A DNA stretch of 64,000 nt from Bicyclus anynana (GCF_947172395.1 NC_069095.1:6510001-6574000), one strand, 5' to 3'; shown: positions 1 through 10,599, numbered from the stretch's first letter. Notes: generated from the sequence alone by a model not told the origin. Numbers and translations: made by a program.

Positions 1-929
1 TCATGGTGTTCTGTACCGAGGTAGTCCGCAACTGTCCGCGCTGCAATCAAGTCAGGGGAATCCCCCATTCCTATTGCAAAAGTTTGAATTTTATATGGCA
101 ACTTGTGTATCTTAGCTAACTTCACAACTAAAGCTGTGATAAGTGAAGAATCTAAACCTCCACTGAGGAGACAGCCAATACGTCTGTCGGACATTAATCT
201 CTTCTTGCAAGCTGCTTCCAATAAATATGCGGTTTTTTCGTACACATTAAATTTGGAAAGTTCATTCTCTGATACGAATGGAATAAAACGTGGAGGCGTC
301 CCTGGCTTGAAATACTGCTCGGTATAATTGTATTTTACCGTCCCATCTTCCAAAATGTCCCATTCCTCGAAATGGCCAGGTGGGAATTGTCCCAGAGCTA
401 GTTTTTCACCCAACTTCTGTTTTATACCAACAAGGCCTTTAGCTTCAGAGCTGATTGCCAAGATTCCTTTCTCATCATCTTGTAGTTTAAACAACGGCCT
501 AACGCCGTAAGGGTCTCTCGCGATATAAATCTTTTTCTTCTCGCCATCGACCAAACAAAATGCGAACACTCCGTCAAGTCGCTTTACGGCATCGGCGATT
601 CCGAAATTCTCATAGTTGTGAATGATGGCTTCCACATCGCAGTTAGTTTCATACGGATAGTGGTATTGTTCACGTAGTCTGTTGAAGTTGTATATTTCAC
701 CGTTGCAGATGAGAGTTATGCGAGGATAGCGATGTAGTCTCATGGGTTGCATGCCATGTAGTCCATCGACAATGGCCAGCCTCTGAAAACCCAGTATGGC
801 TTTAGGTTCCCTCGCGTCTTGGTCAATGCGCCAAGCGTCCGGTCCACGGTGGACTATAGCCGAGAAGCATTTGAGACACGTTGCACTCAACCCGCCTTCA
901 ACTCCAAACGTCGCCCAAATTCCGCACAT
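1..929 (-). CDS. AsnS: Asparagine synthetase (glutamine-hydrolysing), copy A, 3' end outside window
   Basis: Class II glutamine amidotransferase that makes asparagine from aspartate, glutamine and ATP in the cytosol. The start ATG is at 929-927 and about 309 codons are inside the window. They cover the whole glutaminase domain (Cys2 nucleophile in MCGIW, RGPDAWR near 28-34, NGEIYN near 76-81) and the ATP-binding loop SGGLDSS near 256-262. The frame is open to the window edge. It aligns with copy B at a constant offset of 2799 bases with no indel and about a dozen substitutions. Most are silent; I noticed one replacement (Val to Glu after WDIL, near residue 194). The sequence just upstream of the ATG is also shared with copy B, including the 5'-UTR splice acceptor. 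Whether the C-terminal half is intact cannot be seen. Confidence 0.93.
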   Translation of the reverse strand, partial: MCGIWATFGVEGGLSATCLKCFSAIVHRGPDAWRIDQDAREPKAILGFQRLAIVDGLHGMQPMRLHRYPRITLICNGEIYNFNRLREQYHYPYETNCDVEAIIHNYENFGIADAVKRLDGVFAFCLVDGEKKKIYIARDPYGVRPLFKLQDDEKGILAISSEAKGLVGIKQKLGEKLALGQFPPGHFEEWDILEDGTVKYNYTEQYFKPGTPPRFIPFVSENELSKFNVYEKTAYLLEAACKKRLMSDRRIGCLLSGGLDSSLITALVVKLAKIHKLPYKIQTFAIGMGDSPDLIAARTVADYLGTEHH

Positions 930-1167
930 GATGACCTGAAAGAAAACATAATTAAGTATTAAATATGTGATTTGAAATTGTAAATATTTTATTAATGTAT
1001 TCTAATTTCTAGGGGAGATTGTAATTTATTTTGCTGAATGAGGCTATTAGGTGTAATGGTAGGTAGATATTTTCCATATCAATATGCTTTTGCACTCGGC
1101 TTATAAATAGAAACATTATTCATTTTTAATTAAGCTTGTCCAAATAGCATATTAAACTATGTATCGT

Positions 1168-1470
1168 ATCGTCGTTATCAACCCATATTCGGCTCACTGC
1201 TGAGCTCGAGTCACTTCTCAGAATGAGAGTGGTTAGGCCAATAGTCCACCACGTTGGCCCAATGCGGATGGCAGATTTAACACGCAGAGGTTTAAGAAAA
1301 TTCTCTGGTATGCAGGTTTCCTCACCATGTTTTCCTTCACCGTTTGAGACACGATGTTTTTCTTCTCCGCTTAAATAATTAATTTCTTAAAATGCACACA
1401 ACTTGAAAGTTGGAGGTGCATGCCCTGGAACGGATTCGAACCCACACCCTCCGGAATTGGAGGCAGAGGT
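1168..1470 (-). mobile_element. SINE-A copy in the 5' flank of asparagine synthetase copy A
   Basis: Member of the commonest repeat here, called SINE-A: about 300 bp, tRNA-derived head with A box (TGATAGCCCAGTGG) and B box (GGTTCGAATCC), a unique body, and a (GAT)n tail. This resembles the HaSE-type SINEs of noctuid moths. Here it is inverted and cut at the A box. An equivalent copy sits at 3918-4165 in the same position relative to asparagine synthetase copy B, so it was part of the duplicated segment. Confidence 0.8.
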
Positions 1471-1833
1471 ATGAGTCTTTTACACAACAACTCGCCAAAA
1501 ATATTGAAAGATGAGGAATCCGAAATCAACCAAAAAACTGAAAGTTCAGACAAATCAACAGAAAACCTCGTTAACGTTGTAGAAAAATCAACATCGACTG
1601 TGGATAAATTAAAAACAAACATAACCAAATCCCTATGTGATATGAGTAGTCAATATTCTACGGATAAGTCAACTTCCTTTTCACGAAAAAAGAATTGTGA
1701 TAGGGTGACTTTTGAAGAGATTCCCGTTGAAATACCTAAAATTTCAAAAATGTCTCGGAATTGCCTGTGCATGGATAACTTTGTCAATACTATTAGACCA
1801 CCACTGCCCAACTATCTTTTTAGAAAATCATGA
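1471..1833 (+). CDS. Hypothetical Ser/Thr/Lys-rich open frame, 120 residues
   Basis: Open frame starting at an in-frame ATG right where a truncated inverted SINE-A ends; the frame is open further upstream into the SINE. The product has no signal peptide or recognisable domain, is rich in Ser, Thr, Lys and Glu in its first 75 residues, and ends in a Pro/Asn/Arg stretch. AATAAA-type signals follow at about 1848 and 1940. It lies between the two minus-strand asparagine synthetase copies and runs towards copy B. It could be the last exon of an otherwise lost gene, a captured fragment, or a chance frame. I do not recognise it. Confidence 0.35.
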   Translation: MSLLHNNSPKILKDEESEINQKTESSDKSTENLVNVVEKSTSTVDKLKTNITKSLCDMSSQYSTDKSTSFSRKKNCDRVTFEEIPVEIPKISKMSRNCLCMDNFVNTIRPPLPNYLFRKS

Positions 1834-2053
1834 TCTTTGTTAATAAATAATCGGTCATCACAAAGTTATTTAATTAGACCAATTTTTTAATAATAGAATA
1901 GGTACCTACTATTTTTGTCTTTCAAATAAATTAACAACAAATAAAGAATATTTTTATTTCAATGTATCTTTCAAATAATTAATAAATTAATATATAAACT
2001 CTGTAATTGTTAAAATTCATGTACAAAAATATGAGGTGCCGGGAGACAGTCCA

Positions 2054-2059
2054 TTTATT
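2054..2059 (-). terminator. AsnS: Polyadenylation signal of asparagine synthetase copy B
   Basis: AATAAA read on the minus strand, 14 bases beyond the TAA stop of copy B. It is the nearest canonical signal and would give a very short 3' UTR. Confidence 0.6.
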
Positions 2060-2072
2060 TCGACTTCAGATC

Positions 2073-3728
2073 TTATGAGGCGGCATAGTGCTTTATAAAT
2101 CTAGCTGACGGGTCAGAAACTTGCACCCATTTTGGCATCCAGTAGTACGGCGTGAAGTTATATTGGCCAGGGAAGGACTTTTCAAACACGTGCCGGTAAT
2201 ACTTCGACTCAAGACTGTGTGGCTGCAATCCAGGGAAACGTAAATTGTTTTCAGGTAACCTTTCCTTGATTATTTCTTCGATTGTTGTGAACAGTGATTT
2301 CTTTACAGATGCTACGCCGTCACTAAATGCCTCCTTGTGTCTGTATAAGATTGAATCGGGCAGTAGTCCACTTTTGGCGAAACTTTTACGCAGCAAATGC
2401 TTCTCAACTCCGTTCTGAGGTTGACGGAAGGATGGTTCTATGCTTAGATAGTGACTTGTGAATTGTATGTCTAAAAATGGCACTCTGAGTTCTAAACTAA
2501 ACGCACTGGTCGTTCGGTCCGCCCTTAACCCATCGTACAAGTAGATGTCAGAAAGCAAACGTATGCTTTCTTCGTGCGCTGCTGTTTCATTTGGAGCGTC
2601 TCTGAAATAAATATAACCTTGGGCCAATTCGTCGGCGCCTTCACCGCTGAACACGACCGTGGTATCAGTGTTTTCTTTTATATATTTCGAGAGAAGGTAC
2701 ATCGGTAAACTTGCGCGTATCGTTGTGATGTCGAATGATTCTAAATGATAAATTACGTTATCTAACGCTTCTTTTACATCGTTCTCATCGAATCTAACTT
2801 CATGGTGTTCTGTACCGAGGTAGTCCGCAACTGTCCGCGCTGCAATCAAGTCAGGGGAATCCCCCATTCCTATTGCAAAAGTTTGAATTTTATATGGCAA
2901 CTTGTGTATCTTAGCTAACTTCACAACTAAAGCTGTGATAAGTGAAGAATCTAAACCTCCACTGAGGAGGCAACCAATACGTCTGTCGGACATTAATCTC
3001 TTCTTGCAAGCTGCCTCCAATAAATACGCGGTCTTTTCGTACACATTAAATTTGGAAAGTTCATTCTCTGATACGAATGGAATAAAACGTGGAGGCGTCC
3101 CTGGCTTGAAATACTGTTCGGTATAGTTGTATTTTACCGTCCCATCTACCAAAATGTCCCATTCCTCGAAATGGCCAGGTGGGAATTGTCCCAGAGCTAG
3201 TTTTTCACCCAACTTCTGTTTTATACCAACAAGGCCTTTAGCTTCAGAGCTGATTGCCAAGATTCCTTTCTCATCGTCTTGTAGTTTAAACAACGGCCTA
3301 ACGCCGTAAGGGTCTCTCGCGATATAAATCTTTTTCTTCTCGCCATCGACCAAACAAAACGCGAAAACTCCGTCAAGTCGCTTTACGGCATCGGCGATTC
3401 CGAAATTCTCATAGTTGTGAATGATGGCTTCCACATCGCAGTTAGTTTCATACGGATAGTGGTATTGTTCACGTAGTCTGTTGAAGTTGTATATTTCACC
3501 GTTGCAGATGAGAGTTATGCGAGGATAGCGATGTAGTCTCATGGGTTGCATGCCATGTAGTCCATCGACAATGGCCAGCCTCTGAAAGCCCAGTATGGCT
3601 TTAGGTTCCCTCGCGTCTTGGTCAATGCGCCAAGCGTCAGGTCCACGGTGGACTATAGCCGAGAAGCATTTGAGACACGTTGCACTCAACCCGCCTTCAA
3701 CTCCAAACGTCGCCCAAATTCCGCACAT
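2073..3728 (-). CDS. AsnS: Asparagine synthetase (glutamine-hydrolysing), copy B, complete
   Basis: Complete 551-codon intronless frame, close to the usual length of animal asparagine synthetases. The N-terminal glutaminase domain (about 1-200) carries catalytic Cys2, Arg50, Asn76-Gly77-Glu78 and Asp98, the usual glutamine-site residues. The C-terminal synthetase domain starts near 235, with the pyrophosphate loop SGGLDSS at 256-262 and the FSGEGADE motif further on. The ATG is chosen because Cys2 must become the N-terminal nucleophile after Met removal. It follows a splice acceptor by only 6 bases, so at least one upstream non-coding exon exists. A polyadenylation signal lies about 15 bases past the stop. 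Neighbours: near-identical copy A downstream on the same strand, then nothing related. Sure of family; function inferred from conserved residues. Confidence 0.96.
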   Translation of the reverse strand: MCGIWATFGVEGGLSATCLKCFSAIVHRGPDAWRIDQDAREPKAILGFQRLAIVDGLHGMQPMRLHRYPRITLICNGEIYNFNRLREQYHYPYETNCDVEAIIHNYENFGIADAVKRLDGVFAFCLVDGEKKKIYIARDPYGVRPLFKLQDDEKGILAISSEAKGLVGIKQKLGEKLALGQFPPGHFEEWDILVDGTVKYNYTEQYFKPGTPPRFIPFVSENELSKFNVYEKTAYLLEAACKKRLMSDRRIGCLLSGGLDSSLITALVVKLAKIHKLPYKIQTFAIGMGDSPDLIAARTVADYLGTEHHEVRFDENDVKEALDNVIYHLESFDITTIRASLPMYLLSKYIKENTDTTVVFSGEGADELAQGYIYFRDAPNETAAHEESIRLLSDIYLYDGLRADRTTSAFSLELRVPFLDIQFTSHYLSIEPSFRQPQNGVEKHLLRKSFAKSGLLPDSILYRHKEAFSDGVASVKKSLFTTIEEIIKERLPENNLRFPGLQPHSLESKYYRHVFEKSFPGQYNFTPYYWMPKWVQVSDPSARFIKHYAAS

Positions 3729-3745
3729 GATGACCTGAAAAGAAA
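3729..3745 (-). other. AsnS: 5'-UTR splice acceptor of asparagine synthetase copy B (also at 930-945 in copy A)
   Basis: On the minus strand a pyrimidine-rich run ends in TTTTCAG followed by GTCATC and the start ATG. The same arrangement precedes copy A. This is a standard 3' splice site six bases before the start codon, implying an upstream non-coding exon. A possible donor for copy B reads GAGAG|GTAAGG on the minus strand at 5155-5165, which would make a 1.4-kb intron holding two SINEs and a MITE. No equivalent donor for copy A was found before copy B begins. Confidence 0.6.
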
Positions 3746-3917
3746 AAATAATTAAGTATTAAATATGTGATTTGAAATTGTAAATATTTTTTAATGTATT
3801 CTAATCTCTAGGGGAGATTGTAATTTATTTTCCAAATCACTTTGCTTTTGCACTCGGCTTATAAATAGAAACATTCATTTTAAAATAAGCTTGTCCAAAT
3901 AGCATATTAAAATGTCG

Positions 3918-4165
3918 TTATCAACAACATATTAGGCTCACTGCTGAGCTCGAGTCGCTGGCCTAATGCGGATTTCGCACACGTAGAGAATTAAGAAAAT
4001 TCTCTGGTATGCAGGTTTCCACATGATGTTTTCCTTCACCATTTGAGACACGTGATATTTAATTTCTTAAAATGCACAAAACTGAAAAGTTGAAGGGTCA
4101 ACCCCGGACTGGATTCGAACCCACACCCTCCGGAATCGAAGGCAGAGGTCAGGCTATCACGTCAT
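3918..4165 (-). mobile_element. SINE-A copy upstream of asparagine synthetase copy B
   Basis: Inverted and internally shortened SINE-A with body, B box (as GGATTCGAACCC) and a degraded head. It is the counterpart of the copy at 1168-1470. Confidence 0.75.
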
Positions 4166-4221
4166 TAAAATATGCAATGAATATAAATCATTTATGTACC
4201 TATTTTTAGTTTTATTTAGTT

Positions 4222-4500
4222 AACTGCCTCGTTGGTGCAGTGGTTAGCCTATGTGGTCTCTGATCCCGAGCTCCTGAGTTTGAGTCCTGGCTCTGAAATA
4301 TCGAGTTTTTATTCTAAGTTTTCAGTCCCAAGTTATGAGGGCATGTTGAGCTATCGGTCCCGGTATTTATCATTAATATCTACCTAATTGTAGCCGTTAA
4401 ATAATTTAACATTAACACTCTATAAGCCTACCATCCGCAATTGGAGTGGCCTGGCCCACTAGTGGAATATGAAATTCATCATAATCGAATCATCATAAAG
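4222..4500 (+). mobile_element. SINE-C, tRNA-like head with degraded body
   Basis: Starts GCCTCGTTGGTGCAGTGG (A-box region) with a B-box-like GAGTTTGAGTCC about 50 bases on. The tail contains a partial duplication of GAATATGAAATTCATCAT. A second relative is at 45943-46345. Confidence 0.5.
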
Positions 4501-4633
4501 AATATAATGAATTTCATCATTATAGGTCTAACATCCTTTTTCCTGAATGAAAATAATTAAGAATGTTTCCTTTTAATAAATGCACTAAAAGAAAGGTTTT
4601 AAAATATCCAAACTGTTAAACGATATCCACATG

Positions 4634-5005
4634 CAGCGCCGGATTAGCCACAGGGCGGTAGGTATAAGGAAGCCCCGCGCCCGAGAAAAAAAATTTGAAG
4701 GTCAATTTTGGTAGGCAATATTGACAAATATTTTTTTTTGCAAACAGCATACAATGATTCACCAAATGAAAGAACTTTGAGGGTCATTTTAAAATTAATA
4801 GCTTTTGAGTTATTCTCCTACTGTTCAAGCTTAATTCAAACTTGAATCTCCGAAGTAATAAACCTAAAATAAAAAAAAAATATAGAATATAGCATTTGTA
4901 GATTCCAGGAAAGTCTTGAACCTTCAAATTTTTGAAAATGAAGGGGGGAAAGGGCCGCCCTGTTTAAATTTGCTACAGGCCCCGCGCTAGCTTAATTCGG
5001 CACTG
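4634..5005. mobile_element. Short DNA transposon (MITE) with about 15-bp inverted ends
   Basis: Left end CAGCGCCGGATTA and right end, inverted, CAGTGCCGAATTA. The interior is AT-rich with no coding potential. The ends resemble the CAGTGGCG-type termini of other cut-and-paste elements here (16323, 10600). Confidence 0.55.
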
Positions 5006-5009
5006 TCCA

Positions 5010-6616
5010 GATGTAGTAGACAAGTCCAATCAGTCGCGAGAATTTAATTAACTTAATTTAAATATTATATAAAAAAGTCCATAACAAATTGAGCAATAAA
5101 ATATAGGTAGGTAAACTAATAAAGGTATAACCTATAAAAGTCGATAAACATAAGCCTTACCTCTCAACTTAAAGCTGTATTATATTCTGTCCACTTTGAA
5201 TTAAATAAAACGAAACTTAATTCAATATTACTGTCACCGCAGAAATAATTCGCCGACTGACAACTGTCAGAAACTCGTGGTGGTATTTGTTGAATTGTGT
5301 ACCAAAAATTAACGCGATTTTAATGCTAATGTCACTTTATCACACGCAATTAACGGCACATAATAAGGACAAGTCGACACTATTCACTAATATAATGCAC
5401 CTAACAATTAAACTTGTGATAACATTGTGCTATTGATTGAAATTGCCAACGTGAAAAGCCTTTCACGATCTATCCCGACTGCTACCGATTGTGTTATAAG
5501 GAAGTCTTTATACCGGTAAATGTGCGATAGCAAGATCCGGTTATAGCACGGTAGATAGAGACAGCAGTTAATATGAGGACTATTTTAGACTGAAGAATGC
5601 ATAACTCTGACATAGTAACGCATTATTGCGTCATATTCAATAGAACACGCTGCCGGCGATATTACAATACGACATGGTATTAACTGTATGTTAGTAACTA
5701 AGCCTCATCCTAAGTGAATGAGTAAGAATTAATATAGGGTCAACCAATGATGGTAAATAGTTACTGTTAGATGTGTTACTTGTGCATGAAAAATGAGGAA
5801 ATTTATACAGAAATTCAATGTTAGTTGTGGTCAAGGTCAACGACGAACATTATTTAAACAAATAATACCTAAATATCGTCTACAATGTCGAGTTGTGTTT
5901 TCAGGAAGTGTAAAAACTATATATACATTAATATATAATAGACTTAAAGACAAAATTGTGTATGTTTGCGCTCAGTGTTGTAGTCGGATCATTTTCTGCG
6001 GTGATATTTTTAGGGACGTAACCAATCTATAGTATAAAATTATCATTGGGGTCAACAGTAACTTATTCATAACTAACGGACGTCCGCTACTTCGATGAGC
6101 GTTTTATAAGAACGTTGTGATATCTATATTTTGAACAATGTAACGAAATTACGTGTCTTTAAAGTAGGATTTTCTTATGGGATTCTTTAAATTGCAACAA
6201 TTAGTGAATAACTGACCTAATATATTGAGATTTCTGACAGTAGCCTTGTCTTGATTAGGTTGTTATATATGTATTATATAATTGATAATTAATTGTCTGC
6301 ATATAAGCAGGTTTATTTTAACTAGGAATTTATAATTATCTTATTGGTTATTATGTAGATATTCCAGTTTTAAACTGTTTTACCTACTTATTTTTTTTAT
6401 TTGACGCATATCAATTACTAATACTTACATCAATACACATGAATAAAGTTTAATTGTCTGTTCCTGGTTTTAAAATAATTGATAGTTAAAGTGATTACCT
6501 ATAGCAATGATAGGTTACGGCCCTACAAAATCACCGTAAAAAGTGATCAGAATAATAGGCTACAACACTGAGCACAATGCACTATTTTGTCTTTAATTCC
6601 ATTATATATTGATTTA
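5010..6616. other. Stretch with no recognisable gene
   Basis: AT-rich upstream flank of asparagine synthetase copy B. It may hold that gene's non-coding first exon and promoter near 5160-5520 (donor-like GTAAGG on the minus strand at 5155-5160). The remainder shows no repeat, coding or RNA signature that I can support. Confidence 0.4.
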
Positions 6617-6760
6617 CTAGCGGACGCCCGCGACTTCGTCCGCGTGGAATTTAGTATTTCACAAGTCCTGCGGGAAACTAAAGCCATACTCGAGGAGTAC
6701 TGTTTACCAACAAACAAATTAAAAATGAGGGTATAAATCGCTAGTCATTTCACACCTACT
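6617..6760 (-). mobile_element. Helitron 3' end, minus strand
   Basis: Reads CTAG followed by the GCGGACGCCCGCGAC hairpin when viewed on the plus strand, the inverted form of the 3' terminus shared by many mini-Helitrons here. The 5' end is not clear. Confidence 0.6.
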
Positions 6761-6848
6761 AATAATTTTAAGGTTGTTCTTAAATTAATGAAAATAATTT
6801 TGATTAATATCTAAGCTTTGAATAATTACCTAATATATTTTGAAGATT

Positions 6849-7025
6849 CACACTAATATTATAATTGCGAAAGTTTGTGTGTATGCATGTGTGAAATTTG
6901 GAATGGAAATAGATTTTACTCTGGATTAACACATAAGCTACTTTTTATCCCGGAAAAATCCATGGTTCCCGCGGGATTTGTGAAAAACTGAAATCCACGC
7001 GGACGCAGTCGCGGGCGTCCGCTAG
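6849..7025 (+). mobile_element. Mini-Helitron (Lep1-like), about 177 bp
   Basis: Opens with the shared ACTAATATTATAA motif plus GCGAAAGTTTGTGTG and closes with GCGGACGCAGTCGCGGGCG then TCCGCTAG|T. The 3' hairpin (GCGGACG/CGTCCGC) just before CTAG is the Helitron hallmark. Non-autonomous, with no coding capacity. Confidence 0.7.
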
Positions 7026-7189
7026 TATTTTACAAAAAACAATATATAAATGAAAATAAAAAAGTTATGAAATGACATGCATTTTCAACCCTCATTTCTA
7101 ATTTGTTTGTTTGTAAACAGTAGGTACGTACTCCTCGTATGGCTTTAGTTTAAGTAAATTGTAAATTAAAAATTTAAATAATATATAGA

Positions 7190-7305
7190 TGTATGTGTGA
7201 AGGCTGCCAATCCGCATTGTCCAGCGTGGTGGACTATTCGGCTAACCCCTCTCATTCTAAGAGGAGACTCGAGCTCAGCAGTGAGCCGAATATGTGTTGA
7301 TAAAT
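7190..7305 (+). mobile_element. SINE-A, 3' fragment
   Basis: 5'-truncated copy carrying only the last ~115 bases of the body, from the CTGCCAATCCGCATT region to GTGTTGATAAATGA. Confidence 0.7.
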
Positions 7306-7505
7306 GAACAGATGTATATAACCATGAACTTTTCAAGGTTACAAAATAGCCCATGTTTCGCTCAAAGGTCAAACTCATCTCTATACTAAATTTCACTTAA
7401 ATTGGTTTAGTGGTTTGGCCATGAAAATTAACAGACAGACAGATAGACCTTCGCATATTAGTATAAATTATGTGGGTACCGTAAACAGAATACTATATCA
7501 AAATA

Positions 7506-7867
7506 CTAGCGGAAGCCCGCGACTTCGTCCGCGTGGAAATTAAATGTAAACTTTCAAACCCTATTTCACCACTTTAAAGGGGGGAATTTTAAAATTTCTT
7601 GAATCACGTTATATATCGTATGTTTTTAAAGATTTATGAATAAATTTTAAAAAACTGTAAATCTACTGTAATTAAGAGCTTATCATACAAACTTTTAACT
7701 CATATTCCACCCCCTTCTATTGTTATTTTAGAGTTAAAAAGTACCGTATGTTTTTCTCCAAGGTCCCATTTACCATTATACCAAAATTCACTTTGATCGG
7801 TTCAGCCGCTTAGCCGTGAAAATGTAATAGACAGACAGACAGACTTACTTTCGCTTTTATGATATTG
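7506..7867 (-). mobile_element. Mini-Helitron, about 360 bp
   Basis: Inverted element: CTAG and hairpin at the left (GCGGAAGCCCGCGACTTCG), CAGACAGACAGACTTACTTTCGC at the right, matching the 5' half of the same family inverted. Relatives at 23879-24235 and 37675-38280. Confidence 0.65.
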
Positions 7868-7888
7868 CTGTGACGTAAATATATAAAA

Positions 7889-8200
7889 GCCGTGATAGCC
7901 CAGTGGATATGATCTCTGCCTCCGATTCCGGAGGGTGTGGATTCGAATCCTGTCTGGGGCACCTGCAATTTTTCAGTTGTGTGCATTTTAAGACGTTAAA
8001 TATCACGTGTCTCAAACGGTGAAGGAAAACATCGTGAGGAAACCTGCATACCAGAGAATTTTCTTAATTCTCTGCGTGTGTGAAGTCTGCAAATCTGCAT
8101 TGGGCCAGCGTGGTGGACTATTACCCTAACCCCTCTCATTCTGAGAGGAGACTCGAGCTTAGCAGTGAGCCGAATGTGGGTTGATAATGATGTGATGTTT
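7889..8200 (+). mobile_element. SINE-A, near full length
   Basis: A box TGATAGCCCAGTGG, B box GATTCGAATCC, complete body, ending GGGTTGATAATGATGTGATG. One of the best-preserved copies here. Confidence 0.85.
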
Positions 8201-8514
8201 TTGTAAAGCAAAAACAGCATCAAAGTAGTCATTCAACTGTGATAAACAAACACGCAAACAAAAGTTTTCACAACAAAACATTTCCCTTTCGTAATTTGGT
8301 GAGCTGACTTCCCACCAAATAAGAATCATTAATCTTAACTTGTTCTGAGAAAAAGCCGACCACGAAGTTGGAAACTTTCTTCAGTTGAGCAAACTTCTTT
8401 AATAGAATATATCAGTTCCAGGTGTTGACTTAACTTTTGGTCATCAGTATTCCATATTTCATGAGCATATCGTGCCTATACGAGAATTTCAGCAAAGCCT
8501 GATTATTACTTACT

Positions 8515-9005
8515 AGCAGACGCCGCGCGGTTTCACCCGCGTGGTTCTCGTTCCCATAGGAATCGGAGGATAAAATTTGACGGCCTCCGTGGCGCAGTGG
8601 TATGCGCGGTGGATTTACAATTGTACAAGACGGAGGTCCTGGGTTCGATCCCCGGCTGGGCAGATTGAGATTTTCTTAATTTGTCCAGGTCTGGTTGGTT
8701 ACCACCCTACCGGCAAAGACGTACCACCAAGCGATTTAGCGTTCCGGTACGATGCCATGTAGAAACCGAAAGGGGTGTGGATTTTCATCCTCCTCCTAAC
8801 AAGTTAGCGCGCTTCCATCTTAGATTGCATCATCACTTACCATAAGGTGAGATTGTAGTCAAGGGCTAACTTGTAAAGAAAAAAAAATGTACTTATAGCC
8901 TCGGTGATAGTGTAGCTACTTAACAGTAAAAGATTTTTTCAAATCGGTCCAGTAGTTTCGGAGCCTATTCAATGCAAACAAAAAAACAAACATAAAACCC
9001 GTTTG
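8515..9005 (-). mobile_element. Mini-Helitron (GCGCGG-hairpin type) split by a SINE-B
   Basis: Inverted Helitron 3' end (CTAGCAGACGCCGCGCGGTTTC) at the left. The rest of the element resumes after 8880 (AAATCGGTCCAGTAGTTTCGG), interrupted by the SINE-B at 8579-8880. Confidence 0.6.
8579..8880 (+). mobile_element. SINE-B, full length
   Basis: Second abundant SINE family (SINE-B): about 300 bp, tRNA-like head with A box (CGTGGCGCAGTGG) and B box (GGTTCGATCCC), body with GACGTACCACCAAGCGATTT, and an A-rich tail after GGGCTAACTTGTAAAGAA. It is not a tRNA gene because no acceptor stem closes around the head. Confidence 0.85.
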
Positions 9006-9387
9006 TCCGGGCTAATCTCTGGAACGGCTGAACCGATTTTAACGAGACTTTGACTTAGTTAAAGGGCGGACGAAGTCGAGGGCGTTCGCTAGTAATATTC
9101 TACTATTTACACAGTTGTGCTGTGTATACTTTTGTACCTACTAACCTGCCTAACGTGAATAATCAATATATATTATCTAAAATATAGCCTTGACGTAAAC
9201 AGAGTACTGTAAGTTAAATTGAAAGCTTTATTGTATTTTTGTTATCTAAAAACATATCGCTTACATTATCCATTACTTCATATAGCGTGTTTGGTTTGAT
9301 TTATTCATGCTGAATTATTTTTTTTCGTCAAAATATGTGATGTGTATAATTTTATTAAATTCCTATACATAGAAAACCTAGGTATTA

Positions 9388-9826
9388 TTCATCATCATCA
9401 TTAGCAACCCATATTCAGCTCACTATTGAGCACGACTCTCCTCTCAGAATGAGAGGGGCTAGGCCTTATAGTCCACCACGCTGGCCCAATGCGGATTGGC
9501 AGACTTCACACACCTAGAGAATTAAGAAATTTCTCAGGTATGTAGTTAATCAATACTTACTACTTCATCATTATCAACCCATATTCAGGTTGCTGAGCTC
9601 GAGTCTCCTCTCAGAATGAGAGGGGTAAGGCCAAGTCCACCACGCAATTCTCTGGTATGCAGGTTTCCTCTCGATGTTTTCCTTCACTGTTTGAGACACA
9701 TGATATTTAATTTCTTAAAAGACACATAACTGAAAAGTTAGAGGTGCATGCCCCGGACCGGATTCGAACCTACGCTCTCCGAATCGTGGCAGAGGTCATA
9801 TCCACTAGGCTATCACGGCTCAGGCA
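9388..9826 (-). mobile_element. Two adjoining inverted SINE-A copies
   Basis: A 5'-truncated copy at 9388-9545 ends abruptly, then a near-complete copy runs 9568-9826 to ATCACGGCTC. The short flank AATACTTACTACTTCATC before the second copy recurs before the copy at 10022, so a segment of about 290 bp was itself duplicated. Confidence 0.75.
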
Positions 9827-10021
9827 ACCTAGGTATAATACAACGCAAATATTTCTCTCTCAACTCATACTCTGAAACTAGATTTAATGGTCAAATGCCG
9901 TGGCTTGCACAAGGTTTTTAACAAGTGTATGCCGTTATTTCCGTGCCTCGGAGAGCATGCTATGTTACGATCCAGTATTAACATTTGATAGTGATGGTTA
10001 TAGATCTTCAATACTTACTAC

Positions 10022-10316
10022 TTCATCATTATCAACCCATATTCGGCTCACTGCTGAGCTCGAGTCTCGTCTCAGAATGAGAGGCGTAAGCCCAAGTCCA
10101 CCACGCTGACCCAACGCGGACTTCACACACGCAGAGAATTAAGAAAATTCTCTGGTATGCAGGTTTCTTCACGATGTTTTCCTTCACCATTTGTGACACG
10201 TGATATTTAATTTTTTAAAATGCACACAACTGAAAAGTTAGAGGTGCATGCCCGGATTCCAACCCACACCCTCGGAATCGGAAGCAAAGGTCATATTTAC
10301 TGGGCTATAATGGCGA
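10022..10316 (-). mobile_element. SINE-A, inverted
   Basis: Body and B box (GGATTCCAACCC, mutated) are present; the head is degraded. It shares its left flank with the copy at 9568. Confidence 0.75.
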
Positions 10317-10599
10317 ATTGCTGCTTATACCTACATCTTCAATTAGGGTTGGTGAGCTCACCAATCCTTAAAACTACTTTTCAAACCCAACACAGTTCGA
10401 ATTCTATAATTAGTTACCATAACCTTGTTGACAAACTTTCAGCCTTTATAAATTAATGAGGTAAGTATGTCTTGGCTAAAGTACGCTCTCGTTTTAAAAA
10501 TTGAAACCATGAATTAAAACCACGAATTATAAATATTGGAAGTCTCTTCTGTCATTATTAGATTTAAAAACTTGGTACCTCCGGTAGGAGTGTTCAAAA

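Noticed and set aside
102..510. Plus-strand frames over the asparagine synthetase copies (also 2902-3309)
   Set aside because: They are antisense shadows of the conserved minus-strand enzyme and occur identically in both copies.
8579..8670. tRNA-like sequences with A and B boxes (also 28990-29083, 31146, 46690, 59213 and many SINE-A heads)
   Set aside because: They belong to repeated ~300-bp units with bodies and A-rich or (GAT)n tails, and the heads do not close a tRNA acceptor stem, so they are SINEs, not tRNA genes.
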